This document shows positions 1 through 11,159 of a stretch of 64,000 nt of DNA, one piece after another. Where the stretch lies: NCBI RefSeq assembly GCF_020882245.1, contig NC_083598.1, positions 82,589,714 through 82,653,713 on the forward strand. The letters are read 5' to 3'. A program made the translations under genes and the position numbers. The DNA comes from Rhopalosiphum padi (taxonomy: Eukaryota; Arthropoda; Insecta; Hemiptera; Aphididae). The notes beneath the pieces are model-generated. The model did not search any database and was not told the DNA's origin. It saw only the letters and a list, made by a program, of their open reading frames with translations. Numbering within the stretch: the stretch's first letter is position 1; each line of letters begins with the position of its first letter.

Positions 1-1655
1 CTTTCCGAAAATGCGATCGTGTTTTTTGTTTTCACCTCCACTCGCGGCCGTCCATACGTTTGCACTTTCCTATTCCTCAATATTGTATACGCGTCGAAGA
101 TATATTATTTCATGATTCTTGTTCCGATCTCAGATATGGTATTATGCTCGTATTGTTGACATCTATTCAATATTCGACTTGGATAAGGTATAAATGTATT
201 ACCAATGCGATATGAGTTGTTGTCATCTTCGTATATTATACGACTACCGTATTCGTTATATAGCCGTCAATTTTAGAAGGTTTAGTGATTTTCTTTCCGC
301 CAATACTCGATGAACCATCATAGATATTTCGTGATCCGAAGTTATATATTTTGTACTATGGTTAGATGGCGTTCTAGTAGAATGAGATCGACCATGATAA
401 TATTATAGTATATATTAATATCCGAAAAGAAATAGAGGTACCTTCAAAATATACTAGATTTCATATTCGAATGAAAATGTACTCATTATTATAACTATTG
501 TCAACTCGTGGTTTTAAAAAATAACAAACAATTACGACGCATTTTCCAAGCCGTTAAAGTTGAATATTATAATGTACTAGCTGTGGGTCAATGAAAGTTT
601 ATGAAATATTTTTGTTTTTATTTGACTCGGTCAACTGTTGTAACTCCTGAGATATAATAATATGTCCGTGAGCGAAACAATTAAAAAAATTAAAATAAAA
701 TATAATGTAGGTACATATTTTAATGCTTCGTACGCACATATACTTTAATTTACACTTGTTTCGTTACACGTGGTATTAATAACAAAAAAAAAAATCCACT
801 GGAAAACTATATCCGCTTCCTTGAATTTGTTTTACGCGGACAACAAATGCTGCTCAAGGAATTTCATGATATAAAATTAAATATGATTTCTTAGAAGGAA
901 TCTTATATTTCAAGCAATATTATTATTAAATATTCCTGATTTAATCGGCTTATTCGAACCAATTTTCAGATCATAAATAATAATAATAATAATATTATAA
1001 GACCACTGAATAAATAATAAATTCGACTTTTGCGCGACCGAATTAATTGTCACTATAGACGGTTACCAACTCTACAATACGGGAACTATATATCATACTG
1101 TAATGTAATATAGCAAATATATAATTATTTTCGCAATTAGTTTAAATAGCTAGATTAGAAATGTATGTAACCAATTCGCTCGAAAAATGTTCATAAAAAA
1201 AAAAGAATAAATTAAGGAAATTGTATAATACATCGTTCTACACAATATAATCCTTATTAAGTATTTATATTATAATATGAACTACAAATAATTAGGTTTA
1301 ATATTATTTATATTTGTCATATTAAAAAATATATTTTAGAATAATTTATTATAACCATGATACTATGATAGTACATAAAATCATTTTTTTTTCTCTAAAG
1401 TGTTTGCAAAAACAAATAATAATAAATTATAATTAAAAACAAAATACTACTGTTAAAACGTATTATAAATTGCTTGCCTGGCTTTGAATCTAAAACGAGA
1501 ATATATTTACTTAATTTATATAATCCTTTATTTAAAATTATTATTAAAAAATATATACATAAATACATACACAATTTAATTTAAATAATTTGTTTTTCAA
1601 GGATAAAAAATGTGCTATTATAACATATATTTTACATTGAATATTTTATATTATA
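1..1655. other. AT-rich non-coding DNA
   Basis: Mostly AT-rich sequence with short A and T runs and TAT/ATA words. The first 150 bases are somewhat richer in CG, with words such as CTCGCGGCCG. I see no coding frame, splice-site pair or recognisable repeat family here. Confidence 0.6.
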
Positions 1656-1659
1656 CACG

Positions 1660-1733
1660 AGAATTGAAAGCGTGCAAGGCCGCAACTAAGAGGTTCGGGG
1701 TTCAAACCTCCACTGCCTAGAATTTTTTTTCTA
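1660..1733 (+). repeat. tRNA-like Pol III B-box relic, possible SINE fragment
   Basis: The segment holds GGGTTCAAACCTCC, a close match to the Pol III B box GGTTCRANNCC, with a T-arm-like stem (CGGGG / CTCCA around TTCAAAC, one mismatch and one wobble). A run of eight T follows within about ten bases and would end Pol III transcription. No 5' acceptor strand complementary to CTGCCTA and no convincing A box or anticodon arm is found upstream. It is therefore not an intact tRNA gene. A decayed tRNA-derived SINE or tRNA pseudogene fits best. Confidence 0.3.
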
Positions 1734-1739
1734 TAATAT

Positions 1740-3915
1740 GCAAAGTAAAAAATAATTCTAAATTGAACATTTTTTTTTTCTTAAAATGTATACTATTTTA
1801 TAGTAATAGTACACCTATTTTTTTTTCGTACGTTCAGTGTAATATTATATGTTCCTTTATACTGTATATTTAATGTCATTAGGTTTTTATTTCTCTTCCG
1901 ATGAATTCTTTATTGGAAATATTACGTTACATTTTGCTGGCAATAATCAGACGTCGATACGATTCAAAATCATGTATGACGATATTTATATTGTATTATT
2001 TTGTCCAATAATGTTTGAAATGCCATTTTTTTTAATTCATCCATCTTTTTGCAAAAAAAAATAAAATGTGATCGTCTTGTTTATTTAACCCTTTATCGGG
2101 TCTATGCATACCGTGGTTTTCCGAAGAGTAAGTACCTAGTCTTGTTTAACTAACCTTAAAGCTACTTAGACATCAATGAAAAACTTACGGGTTCGTGTGT
2201 TCGTTGATATTTATAAGTAAGTGTGAAATTTTGAGAAGTAGACCGTTCGACTGTACCGGCGTTTCATTAAATTTTTGTTTTTAAAACGACAATTTTTTTT
2301 TACCCTCGTACAAACACATTGGCGTAAGTCCATTGTGTACATTGCACCAACCGCTGTTTCTTTCTTCTTTTTCTTTTATATGGTGCCTGTTCTACTTCCA
2401 TAATTTCAAAACGTATTTTCATTTCAATACTGCCATAAAGAAGTAACTTAAAAATTAATTGGCAACGCACAAAATTACGACGGTTATGTCAACAGCACTT
2501 AACCTATAACTTATGAATAAAGCCACTGCTATTCTACAATAAATAAAGTATATGCCTATAACTATATAGTATTTGAACATACTCAAACACGAATGAAAAT
2601 GGTGTGTTTCGTTTTTATTTCTCAACATTAGCTAAGTTTTATCAATGTGACATCATGATATAGTTTTTAACACTCGTCGCCTGATTAATAAAAAATAACA
2701 ATTTCACAACTATGCAATACGATTGTGTTGCAAGGCCAATTACTGGTATCGTGTGGTTGACTTACTGCCACCGAGAGTTTTTTTATTCATGCATACTCAT
2801 ATAAATGCATTAAACACTGCAACATTGTACGTCCGCAAAAAAAAAACAATTATTCCGTATTCAATACATTTGTGAAGGCATTTATATTTAAATGTACAAT
2901 AAATCGATTACCCAAAATATGAAGGTTTTAATTTTTCTAGGTACCTGAAATCAATAATAATATTTTTATATTACCTTAAATAAGTTCTATAGACAAATGT
3001 TAAGAAGTCATCATCATCACATTTTGTTTTTATTAATATATTTTATAAGTTGTTATAATAAAATTATTTTAAAATTTTAAAAACTTATTTTGTATTAGAA
3101 AAATAATTATCCACGTTGACGAATGACAACTGTTATATTAAACTATTATTGATATTAACTTTGTATGAAAACGATTACAAAAGTCATGATTGTAAGTCTT
3201 ATCTAAATAAGAACTATGCTACTTTCTAATAAAATTGTGAAATACTCGATGCTATTAGTCTAATTTATTATTTAGTGAAAAGGTTTAAGATTTACGTGTT
3301 ATGGTGGAATTTAGTTATAAAAAATAAGTCGTTATAAGAGGAAGTAAAACAAAAATGTTGTCACATTGTATAAAATATTCACATAAATATAGTTGTTAAA
3401 ATAACAAAAAAACAACAAAATCATAACTTGGTATATACATCAATATACTAAGAAAAAATCAATAAATAAGTTATTATTAAAATAATAAATGGATTTATAT
3501 AATATATTAGGTTTCTGTGAAGTAAAATCGCGCATAACACATTACAATATTCAATTTTTGTCTTTAAAATACAATGAGCATATTTTTCGTGCTGAACTAA
3601 ACCTCATGAAATAACATTCGTTATTGAACTTGTCACACTGTTTTTATTATTTACGCAGTGTTATTGTTTCTTCGGAAAAATAAAATATTATTTAATACAA
3701 TAAAATATTGCGAAAAGCCATATTTACATAGCCAGCAAAATTAAATGAAAACATCTCATCGTTAAACTAATGGTTTTTAATTTGTTATTTCTGTACTACA
3801 CCTTTCACCGACCGTTTGTTTGGATAGGTCTGAAATGATGGGCCATCCAAAGGGGTCACGAATAATAAACCGTATATGTGCGATAAATTTGAAAGGGAGT
3901 GAGAAATAGAGATGG
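1740..3915. other. AT-rich non-coding DNA
   Basis: Unstructured AT-rich sequence with poly-T tracts near 1728, 1770 and 1820 and no credible coding frame. Short open frames here are rich in Phe, Ile, Tyr and Asn, as expected of random AT-rich DNA. Confidence 0.6.
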
Positions 3916-3916
3916 A

Positions 3917-3966
3917 GATATACATATATATTATATATATATATATATATATTACAGAGAGAGAGG
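3917..3966. repeat. TA microsatellite joined to short GA repeat
   Basis: Alternating TA runs from about 3925 to 3952 with one interruption, followed directly by GAGAGAGAG (3956-3966). Confidence 0.95.
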
Positions 3967-3969
3967 AGT

Positions 3970-4830
3970 AAAACATTTAACTAAACTGTTCGTTCAACAT
4001 ACTATTATAATACACCATCGTTCCTTGTATATCTTTAGAGTATATTAATAATTTGGACACGAACGAGTCTTGGTGGATGACACTTAATTTTCACATTGGC
4101 CATACTAATATAATATGCTATCTGCAGGTCTGTCAACATTAATATCATGTGCAGACATGGCGTGTACTTTGTTTTGTTAATAACAAACTAAAACAATGAT
4201 TACATAATATTATAGTAGTTCAAATATTCGCCAACTCGCGTAGAGTATCCTAAAGAATAAATTTGTTTTATAATCTGTATACAATAATAAATGTTTATAC
4301 GAACGAGACATTTCAAACCAATAATAGGTACGTTTTTATATCGAAAGGATCGTATATTTTAATATTTGGAAAGAGTATATAAATAATTTCGTTTTAAGCT
4401 CTAAATCTAATAATGTATATTATTGATGTTTAATGAAAAATAAATATCAGTTAACAATGTAATGAAACGTTCGTATTCACGATTAGAAGTAATGACATTT
4501 TTTGACTCGATTACAGCAATAAATAAAATTGTAATAAAAAAAAAATTATTAGTGTTTATTAAAATAAAACTTAAAAGTCAAGCATTTTAATATGAAAAAT
4601 ATATCAGTATACCATGTATTTTTTGTCTACAAACATACGGATACAATACAATTAATAATACATTTGGGAAAAAAAATCATTCTATTTAAAACGATATATT
4701 AATGATTGACAGCTAAACTTAAGATTCGTGTTTTCTACACCCAAAATTAAAGTCCTAAAATGTTATGTAATTTAATTGCTCGAAAATAATTTTGAAGCAT
4801 TCATTTTAATTTAAGTAAAACAGAGACCCA
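3970..4830. other. AT-rich non-coding DNA
   Basis: No gene, repeat array or regulatory motif could be supported. Confidence 0.55.
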
Positions 4831-5040
4831 TCAACAGTAAAGTTTAGTACTGTGACAATGCTCGCAAATGTCCACGTGAAAAACGTTAAATTTAAAGATT
4901 TCTAGCTTTCGGTCGGACAAAAACAATGTTTTGTTCGAAAGGAGCGAGTCGTCGATGATGCAAACGTCTCGGGCGGATTTAATATAACCGGATCTGTCTG
5001 CGTCGTTATTAATTTCCCCAAACGGCAAGACGTTCCGAAA

Positions 5041-5063
5041 CTATTATATTGTTAATATAATAG
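5041..5063. repeat. Perfect inverted repeat, 10-bp arms
   Basis: CTATTATATT and AATATAATAG are exact reverse complements separated by GTT. The repeat lies at the left side of the CpG-rich island. Confidence 0.9.
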
Positions 5064-5321
5064 TCGTGTGACGTACGTCGTACCGACGACTCAGTCGGCA
5101 GACACGCGGGACTACTCCGGCAAAGTGTAAAAATGTAAAAAAAAAACAAAACAAAACAAAAAACCGAAAACAAAAACAAAATACAAACGACGACGATAAC
5201 AATCGTAACGGGGCGCGTAAACAAAACGAGTTTTCGGAGCCAATGACAGCGATTGTTGTCCAATTAAAATTTCTCCGTTTCCGACCGGCGGCCGCGGTGC
5301 AGGTATTCTCGACGGAGACGC

Positions 5322-5339
5322 GGGGGGGGGGGGGGCGGG
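5322..5339 (+). other. Poly-G run, G-quadruplex potential
   Basis: A run of 14 G followed by CGGG. A second G cluster (seven G, A, five G) lies at 5492-5504 on the same strand, and C-rich blocks lie near 5657-5668. Four runs of three G can be formed with short loops. Confidence 0.8.
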
Positions 5340-5776
5340 AGCATTATCGCTGGCGAATATTATCAGATTTCAAGAGCACCCGCCGCCTATACGTGCAGAG
5401 TTATACACGTGTACACGCATTTGAACCCGATGCGGATGTATATTGGCTTCGAATTACATCGCGTCTCCGGGGGAAACGACGACCCCGTCGTGGGGGGGAG
5501 GGGGTGCAGCAAAAAGGGCGGCGAGACGGAGACGGAGCGCGCGGCGGCGATAGAAGGACGAGAGTGCGCGCTGCAGCGCCCGGGCCCCGTGTATATAGAC
5601 GCTGATATATTAACGGACGATGGAAAAAGAAGGAAATTTAATTACAAAACACTATCCCCCTCCCCCGCCAACACATGGCTTGCCGACCTGCCGCCATCGC
5701 CTCACCGCTAAATCCGAATGCCCCGCCGGGCCGCCACGTCTGATTGGACAGAGAACAATATAATATAGTACACGAA

Positions 5777-5803
5777 GTGTGTGTGTGTGTGTGAGTGCGT
5801 GTG

Positions 5804-5893
<90 letters not shown>

Positions 5894-5900
5894 TGCGTGC
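5777..5900. repeat. Long TG/CA microsatellite
   Basis: About 120 bases of almost pure GT, with a few GA and GC interruptions at both ends and a long perfect core. It closes the right side of the CpG island. Long His-Thr and Cys-Val reading frames through it are artefacts of the repeat. Confidence 0.98.
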
Positions 5901-6018
5901 TTTCAATATAAATTAGGTGCGTATACGTCAGATTCGTTTTACTGTCTTATTAGTAAAAGCTTTTATTTATTATTATTATTTTCAACCCATCCCCCTCCCA
6001 CCATCTAACCCTGACCAA

Positions 6019-6036
6019 TTTTTTTTTTTTTTTTTT
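6019..6036. repeat. Poly-T tract, 18 nt
   Basis: Eighteen consecutive T. Two further long T tracts follow at 6190-6200 and 6230-6245, forming a cluster within 230 bases. Confidence 0.95.
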
Positions 6037-6249
6037 GTTACCCTACACCTGATATCAATTCAATTTTTGTTTTACGATACGGCTGGATGAACTGATAAAC
6101 TGATTTACTAAAATTACCTTTTCGCTTTGATTAATGCTACGTCAGCGTTTTTACTGCGCCGCGATACCTACGCAAAATGGTCGGATTAATTTTTTTTTTT
6201 ATAAATTTTTGACATACTGAATGAAGTCATTTTTTTTTTTTTTTTATTT

Positions 6250-7690
6250 GACAGTAGAAATACGTTATTAAAAAATCATTTACAAAACCGCAGTTATTCC
6301 GGATTATATATAAATCTACGACGCGTGTAGTACAAACATTCACCATACATAAATCACTGCCGCGACGCAGTTTGAAAATTTTACAATGACGGATGACAAA
6401 AATTCGTATCATTATAAGATTATTTATACACATCGACATTAAACATACATAGTTCCAATAAAATATAGAGACAAGACAAACATGCATTTTTTAACAAACA
6501 ATTTTGAAATATAGCAATATAAAAATCATCGGAAATGCAGAAAGCCGTTCTAAAAAGAATATAACACTTGACGCGTTCACGCCAATAGTAATTCATATTT
6601 ATGTTTAACTAAGGAAATAGCTTGTTTTCCAGATCTCCACAGAGAATAAAATGAAAATATACTGCGATTGTAGAAAAAAACCGTTCCTGTTACCAACATG
6701 TATTTTCATTATTATAAAATGCTTTTCAGTTTATTTGAAAATCATTTTTTTTTATTTCAGAACGATCTAATACATGTTATAATACTATTGATCAATGATT
6801 ATTAGTAATTTTATTTAAAAGTCAATAGTGTAGTATTTGATTATTTTTTTTCGTTAATAACTTTTATTTAAATATTATTTAAAGTTCGAATTGTTTAGTT
6901 AAATTATCTAGCCTCATTTTATTTTGACCTCGATATATGTACAAAATATAAAACGAGATAAATGTTACAACTCTGAAAGCATTCAAATTAAATAATACGA
7001 AGTTGTGGTATTTAATCTAAATTCTAAGTTTAATATTATGACTAAAATTAATCTTTGTATTACACAACTTACATAGAGGTATTTTCACTTCAATAGATTT
7101 TAGTTATTATTATTTATTAATTTATATCAAATTTTGAAATTGATTAATAAAATAATAATAAAAGCATTTTTTTTTTGTATTGTGTATAGTTAATAATAAA
7201 TATTATAATACCACCAGATCATTTGATTAAATGCCAAATGTAATAACTAATAAAATATCGTGATAAAAACGAATCGTTACGAGTCTGCAATGTATTTATT
7301 TATATTTTTGTAATTGCCATTACGCAAACCATTTGAACTTGTTCATAATTTTAAGCCGTTTATTGTGCTCAACATATTTTATATCACAATCCTTAATTTA
7401 GAATCATTCAGAATTTAAATCATTTAATTGCTAATTATTAGGTATGACACCAAATTATTTGATGTATTGATGCATTTCTTTTTTTCGAATAAAATATTTA
7501 AATCATCATAATAATGTTGTTTTTAATAGTAATTTATTGCAAAAATCATTTAATAATTTTAAAAATATAACTATTAATTTATAATACGTAGATATTCGTT
7601 CTTACAGATGTCCTAACAAATTGATATTTTATGGAAAGGTTTGTATTTAATTTAAAAAATAACGGATACGTCCAATGAGAGGTTATTGAA
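6250..7690. other. AT-rich non-coding DNA
   Basis: AT-rich DNA with T runs. A plausible but isolated splice acceptor (TTTTTTTTATTTCAG) ends near 6760, and another (CGTTCTTACAG) ends at about 7607. Neither is followed by a convincing open frame. Confidence 0.5.
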
Positions 7691-8190
7691 TTTAAATTTA
7701 GTTTAATGCCAAAATACGGGTTTGGTTGGAGGATGAGATGAGGGTGAGCGGTCCATTAGGGCCTATTTTAATCAATTCGCTAGTGTTCAGAGGTTCTCGA
7801 TGCGGATTATTCGTCCCGGACCCCAGTGTTCTAAACCAAAATACGACCGCGCCTTTGGATATATTAGATGCAACGCAGAATCCATCCCGCATACAATTTC
7901 CGTATTTATATCACTAATTGCTAACCAGCTATTTTATTATACTGGATGGGAGTCATAACAATGACTTGCGTTGTAACGTGGCTTAAACTGACGGTAATAA
8001 TAATATTAAAATAGTGAAATCGTCGCCTTATAAGTGGATTATGTTTTATATCAGTATCGCACGCTTTATCGAATTGATTTCGCCCGGATATTACGATTAA
8101 ATCGCCGTCTTTGAACGAAACAATAAAAAATAAAAATTGTCCAAGTCCTATATTGTCGACAAATTTTCGACGCCCATCCACAACATTATA
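7690..8190. other. GC-elevated island with overlapping open frames on both strands
   Basis: This segment is less AT-rich than its surroundings and free of microsatellites. It has open frames of 64 codons (7698-7892) and 86 codons (7921-8181) on the minus strand and 63 codons (7726-7917) on the plus strand. The minus frames include mixed-composition peptides such as MDGRRKFVDNIG and GPNGPLTL, but none matches a family I know. A decayed mobile element, a conserved non-coding element or a broken gene are all possible. Overlap of opposing frames argues that at least one is chance. Confidence 0.3.
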
Positions 8191-9960
8191 CTGCCTACAC
8201 GCACATAATTGATATTCTCGAAATAATTAGTTTGTTTAGTTTGCTATAAGTTTATCAAAAGTATCGGATCAGTGATCAGTGTTGTAATAGGATTGGTGTT
8301 CGAATTATAAAATTAAACTACAACGTTTCAAAGTTTGTAATAAACAACGAATATACACACGTACATAGCAACGGTATCGTAATTACATTTTACGTATAAT
8401 GGCGTCGTTGCTAAGACCATACTATATTATTAGGTATATCGGATAATAATAAGTAGTGATACAATATTGATTCGTGTTAAATAGCAATAATAATAGTAAA
8501 ATTATTCACACAATATAAATATATCGAACAGTAAAATGTTGTATTATAACGTCGACGTTAAGAAAACGAACGCGCAGTGTTGTTGTTGTTGTAGTCCTTT
8601 ATCGTTTTACGTTGAGCAGTGCGACGTGTTCTTATAACAATAATTAATATTATTTTGTCAATTTATTATAGTAAACACGACGACGTTGTTTTCACTTAAT
8701 TTAAGTAGGTTTTATTATAGCAGTATTATTATAGCAGTGTTGTGTCTTAATAATATAATCATCGGAAAATGGATTTTATGTTTGGACTTTAATAATAATG
8801 GCTCCGTTACACAGCTCCTAATGACATACACGTACTGGGTATCCCGGGAGGATTCGCTAATTTAAAGTGTTTGGGTAATGGAGTTGGCACTTTAAAATAG
8901 TAAATCTTCACTGGATGCCCAGCATACAAAGGTGTTGCGTACGCTTATATTTTATATTATATTGTTTGCACACTGATATAAATCATTAAAATACACACCA
9001 GTGTATGTGGAATGCTTACATGTACGATACAAGCGAACACAACATATTGCACGCTGCGTAAGAAGCAAGACGTACAGTTCTCCTCTTATAAAATCGGTCG
9101 TCGATCGGGGACGCCAAGTGAGACCACACTGCACGGTCAACCTGCGTATATTATTCTAATATTTACCAAGCCTTATATCATAATTTAATATCAGCTATTT
9201 TTAAGTGAATTGTAACAAATATAAATTCAACCGGGCCAATTGAAACTAGGGAATTTTGATGACGAGTTCCTTCGCCTATAGACCATATATAAATATGTTT
9301 ACGTTATTAAAATTATTTGTTTTGTTATTCCGATATTATTATTCATTCGAGGAATTGTATAACGTTTTAATAAAGGACGATAAAGTAAACATTTATAAAA
9401 TAAAAATATTTGTTAAAAAAAATAATATAAATTAATTAATATTTTAAATACGTATCTATAAATATAATATTTAATATTAATATAATTTAAATCGATATGA
9501 TAATAGTATAACTACTTAATATACATGTTTATGTACATTCATAGCGATGAAACATAATTTAAAAACATCATTATATTGTAAAGTGGAGAGAATGTTTACT
9601 ATTTCCAATGTTAAGTGCTTAGCACAAACGTACGTGATCAAGTAAAACAAACAATACCGATAAGCAAAACAATAAAAAAAATCTCAATATGAAACAATAA
9701 TTAAATTGATTTTCATTTCCTACATTTATATTGTTTAATTTAAGTTTTACAAACTTACAATATTACGCGAGCATTACATTTTGTAAATTAAACTACCAAA
9801 CATTTTATGCCTTCTCTCATTATAAAAACCTCTAAACATTTTAAACGATATATACTTAGATAACTGATATTATGTATTTTACTTCCAAGCGCCGTCCTTG
9901 ATAAATGGGCGACGTGTTTATCCGGAATGGAAGTTATAGTGTTAGTAAAATAAATATAAA
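8190..9960. other. Non-coding DNA, moderately mixed composition
   Basis: Contains a tandem ATCAGTG duplication near 8268, GTTGTTGTTGTTGT near 8580 and two TTATAGCAGT copies near 8715-8735. No coding frame stands out. 9160-9960 is plain AT-rich DNA. Confidence 0.5.
8547..8560. repeat. Perfect 14-bp palindrome
   Basis: TAACGTCGACGTTA is its own reverse complement. It could bind a symmetric dimeric factor, but no factor is proposed. Confidence 0.85.
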
Positions 9961-9964
9961 GGTG

Positions 9965-9996
9965 TATATATAATATATGTGTGACTAGTTCAGCTA
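9965..9996 (+). promoter_or_regulatory. Candidate TATA-Inr core promoter
   Basis: TATATATAA at 9965-9973 lies 27 bases upstream of the A of TTCAGCT (A at 9992), which is one base off the arthropod initiator TCAKTY. The spacing is in the usual TATA-dependent range. TATA-like words are extremely common in this AT-rich DNA, so chance is a serious alternative. Confidence 0.15.
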
Positions 9997-10552
9997 GTTT
10001 GTCGTCGCATTATCCAAGGCAAATAAAATGGTCGGCAGCTAATGTCTACTACTGTTATCTACAACACTGACTGACGATGTTTTCTCTCTTGAGTGTCGAT
10101 AATCTTATGAGTTATGATGATGGTTGAGGTATACTACCACAACCGTGGTTTTAGTTTGATGACTTGAGTCAATGGTGTAAATGGTATACTCACGAACGAG
10201 TAACCTTATTATTTTCTGTTATCAGTCACTAACTGTTTTGTCCACGTTCGCCACACCATTTTTTAACCGTTGATTTTTAACGACTTTTGTTCAAATCGTC
10301 GTCCGTGAGTGAGTATTGTTGTTGGAGGTTTGCATTTTGACTAAATTCCAGTGAATCGACTATTGACTAACATAAGTATTTTCATTGATATATTATATAT
10401 TGTTTTATTATTTAAATTAACCTTCGGCGGTAAACACCGTTGGAATTTATAAAATAAATATATAGTTTATAGTTTATATAATATGCAATAGAGAATTATA
10501 AATCGATTACAAAAATTAATATTAATTAATTGTACAGTTAATTTACTAGTTT

Positions 10553-10879
10553 TTACGAGAATATGAAGTCGACTATTGATTTGGTTGAGTCTATGGAATT
10601 TCTAAGTAATGTAGACATGCACTCTGATAGGTTAGCCTTTTCCCTAAACTCCTTATAATATGTGAGGAATTTCGTTAGAGTATGCTTAATAGTCAGTTTG
10701 ACTTTACGTGAAGAGAAAATTAGTGGATCTTCTTTATTTGTTAGGAAGCTTGACGATATTTGTGAATGGCCAATGCAATACTTGTCTATTGCTACCTCAA
10801 GTTTCCCTGGAATATCCGGTGGATGTGGCCAAGAAAATAAATTTTGTTTTATCTTGTGGAGATTGTTTATTTTAAGATT
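10553..10879 (-). CDS. Unidentified 108-codon open frame, possible exon or gene fragment
   Basis: Reading the minus strand from about 10879 to the TAA at 10553-10555 gives 108 codons without a stop, in DNA that is still AT-rich. The frame has no Met near its 5' end, so it would be an internal or terminal exon, or a remnant. The predicted peptide is of mixed, protein-like composition: a Trp-Pro-His-Pro-Pro segment (SWPHPPDIPGKLEVAIDKYC), then basic and aliphatic stretches, then a Ser/Asp-rich end. I do not recognise a family. A GTAAAA donor-like site lies close to the stop, and a weak CCACAAG acceptor-like site lies near the 5' end. Remnant of a transposon gene, real exon and chance are all open. 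Confidence 0.25.
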   Translation of the reverse strand, partial: NLKINNLHKIKQNLFSWPHPPDIPGKLEVAIDKYCIGHSQISSSFLTNKEDPLIFSSRKVKLTIKHTLTKFLTYYKEFREKANLSECMSTLLRNSIDSTKSIVDFIFS

Positions 10880-11032
10880 TTAGCTTGCTTACCAAGTGTG
10901 GATGGCATTTTATTTTAATCAATAATTGAACATCGTTTTTGGATATGATTGGTGTAAGAGAGGTGAGTGGAAGTTTCTTGGTTTTTTCCTATTGATAAAT
11001 TAACATATTAGATATGGTTTATTTTATAATCA

Positions 11033-11158
11033 ATGGTATTACTTTTTATATTCGCAAGACTCGACGTTTTCGATCTGAAAAACGAATTAGCCGATTCCCC
11101 AGAATTACATGAGCTGAAAGCGATGAATAAAAGGTATAAGAATTACGTTATATTATAA
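11033..11158 (+). CDS. Candidate small ORF, 41 codons, hydrophobic N-terminus
   Basis: ATG at 11033 to TAA at 11156-11158. The N-terminus is hydrophobic (MVLLFIFARLDVF) and is followed by a charged, helix-friendly segment (DLKNELADSPELHELKAMNK). This is unlike the Phe/Ile/Asn/Tyr strings of the chance frames around it. AAAAG|GTATAAG at about 11133 would be a reasonable splice donor, so the frame could instead be an exon ending there. No homologue is recognised. It starts about 150 bases from the 5' side of the minus-strand open frame at 10553-10879, so the two diverge. Confidence 0.22.
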   Translation: MVLLFIFARLDVFDLKNELADSPELHELKAMNKRYKNYVIL

Positions 11159-11159
11159 T

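Larger units (their letters stand above)
4830..5760. promoter_or_regulatory. CpG-rich island, possible promoter or 5' exon region
   Basis: Base composition changes sharply to CG-rich with many CpG (CCGACCGGCGGCCGCGG near 5281, repeated ACGACG and CGTCG words). Several frames are open at once on both strands and encode only Arg/Gly/Pro-rich low-complexity peptides, which is what GC-rich non-coding DNA gives. The island contains a TGACGTACGTCG motif near 5070 (a CRE half site), an Inr-like TCAGTC at 5091 and a TATA-like GTATATAGA near 5589. By analogy with insect genomes it may be a promoter or first-exon region. No transcript structure can be shown. Confidence 0.4.

Noticed and set aside
1660..1733. 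Functional tRNA gene
   Set aside because: Only the T-arm/B box is convincing. The acceptor stem, A box and anticodon arm cannot be built.
5652..6008. Long His-Thr and Cys-Val repeat proteins on both strands
   Set aside because: They are translations of the TG/CA microsatellite and carry no other content.
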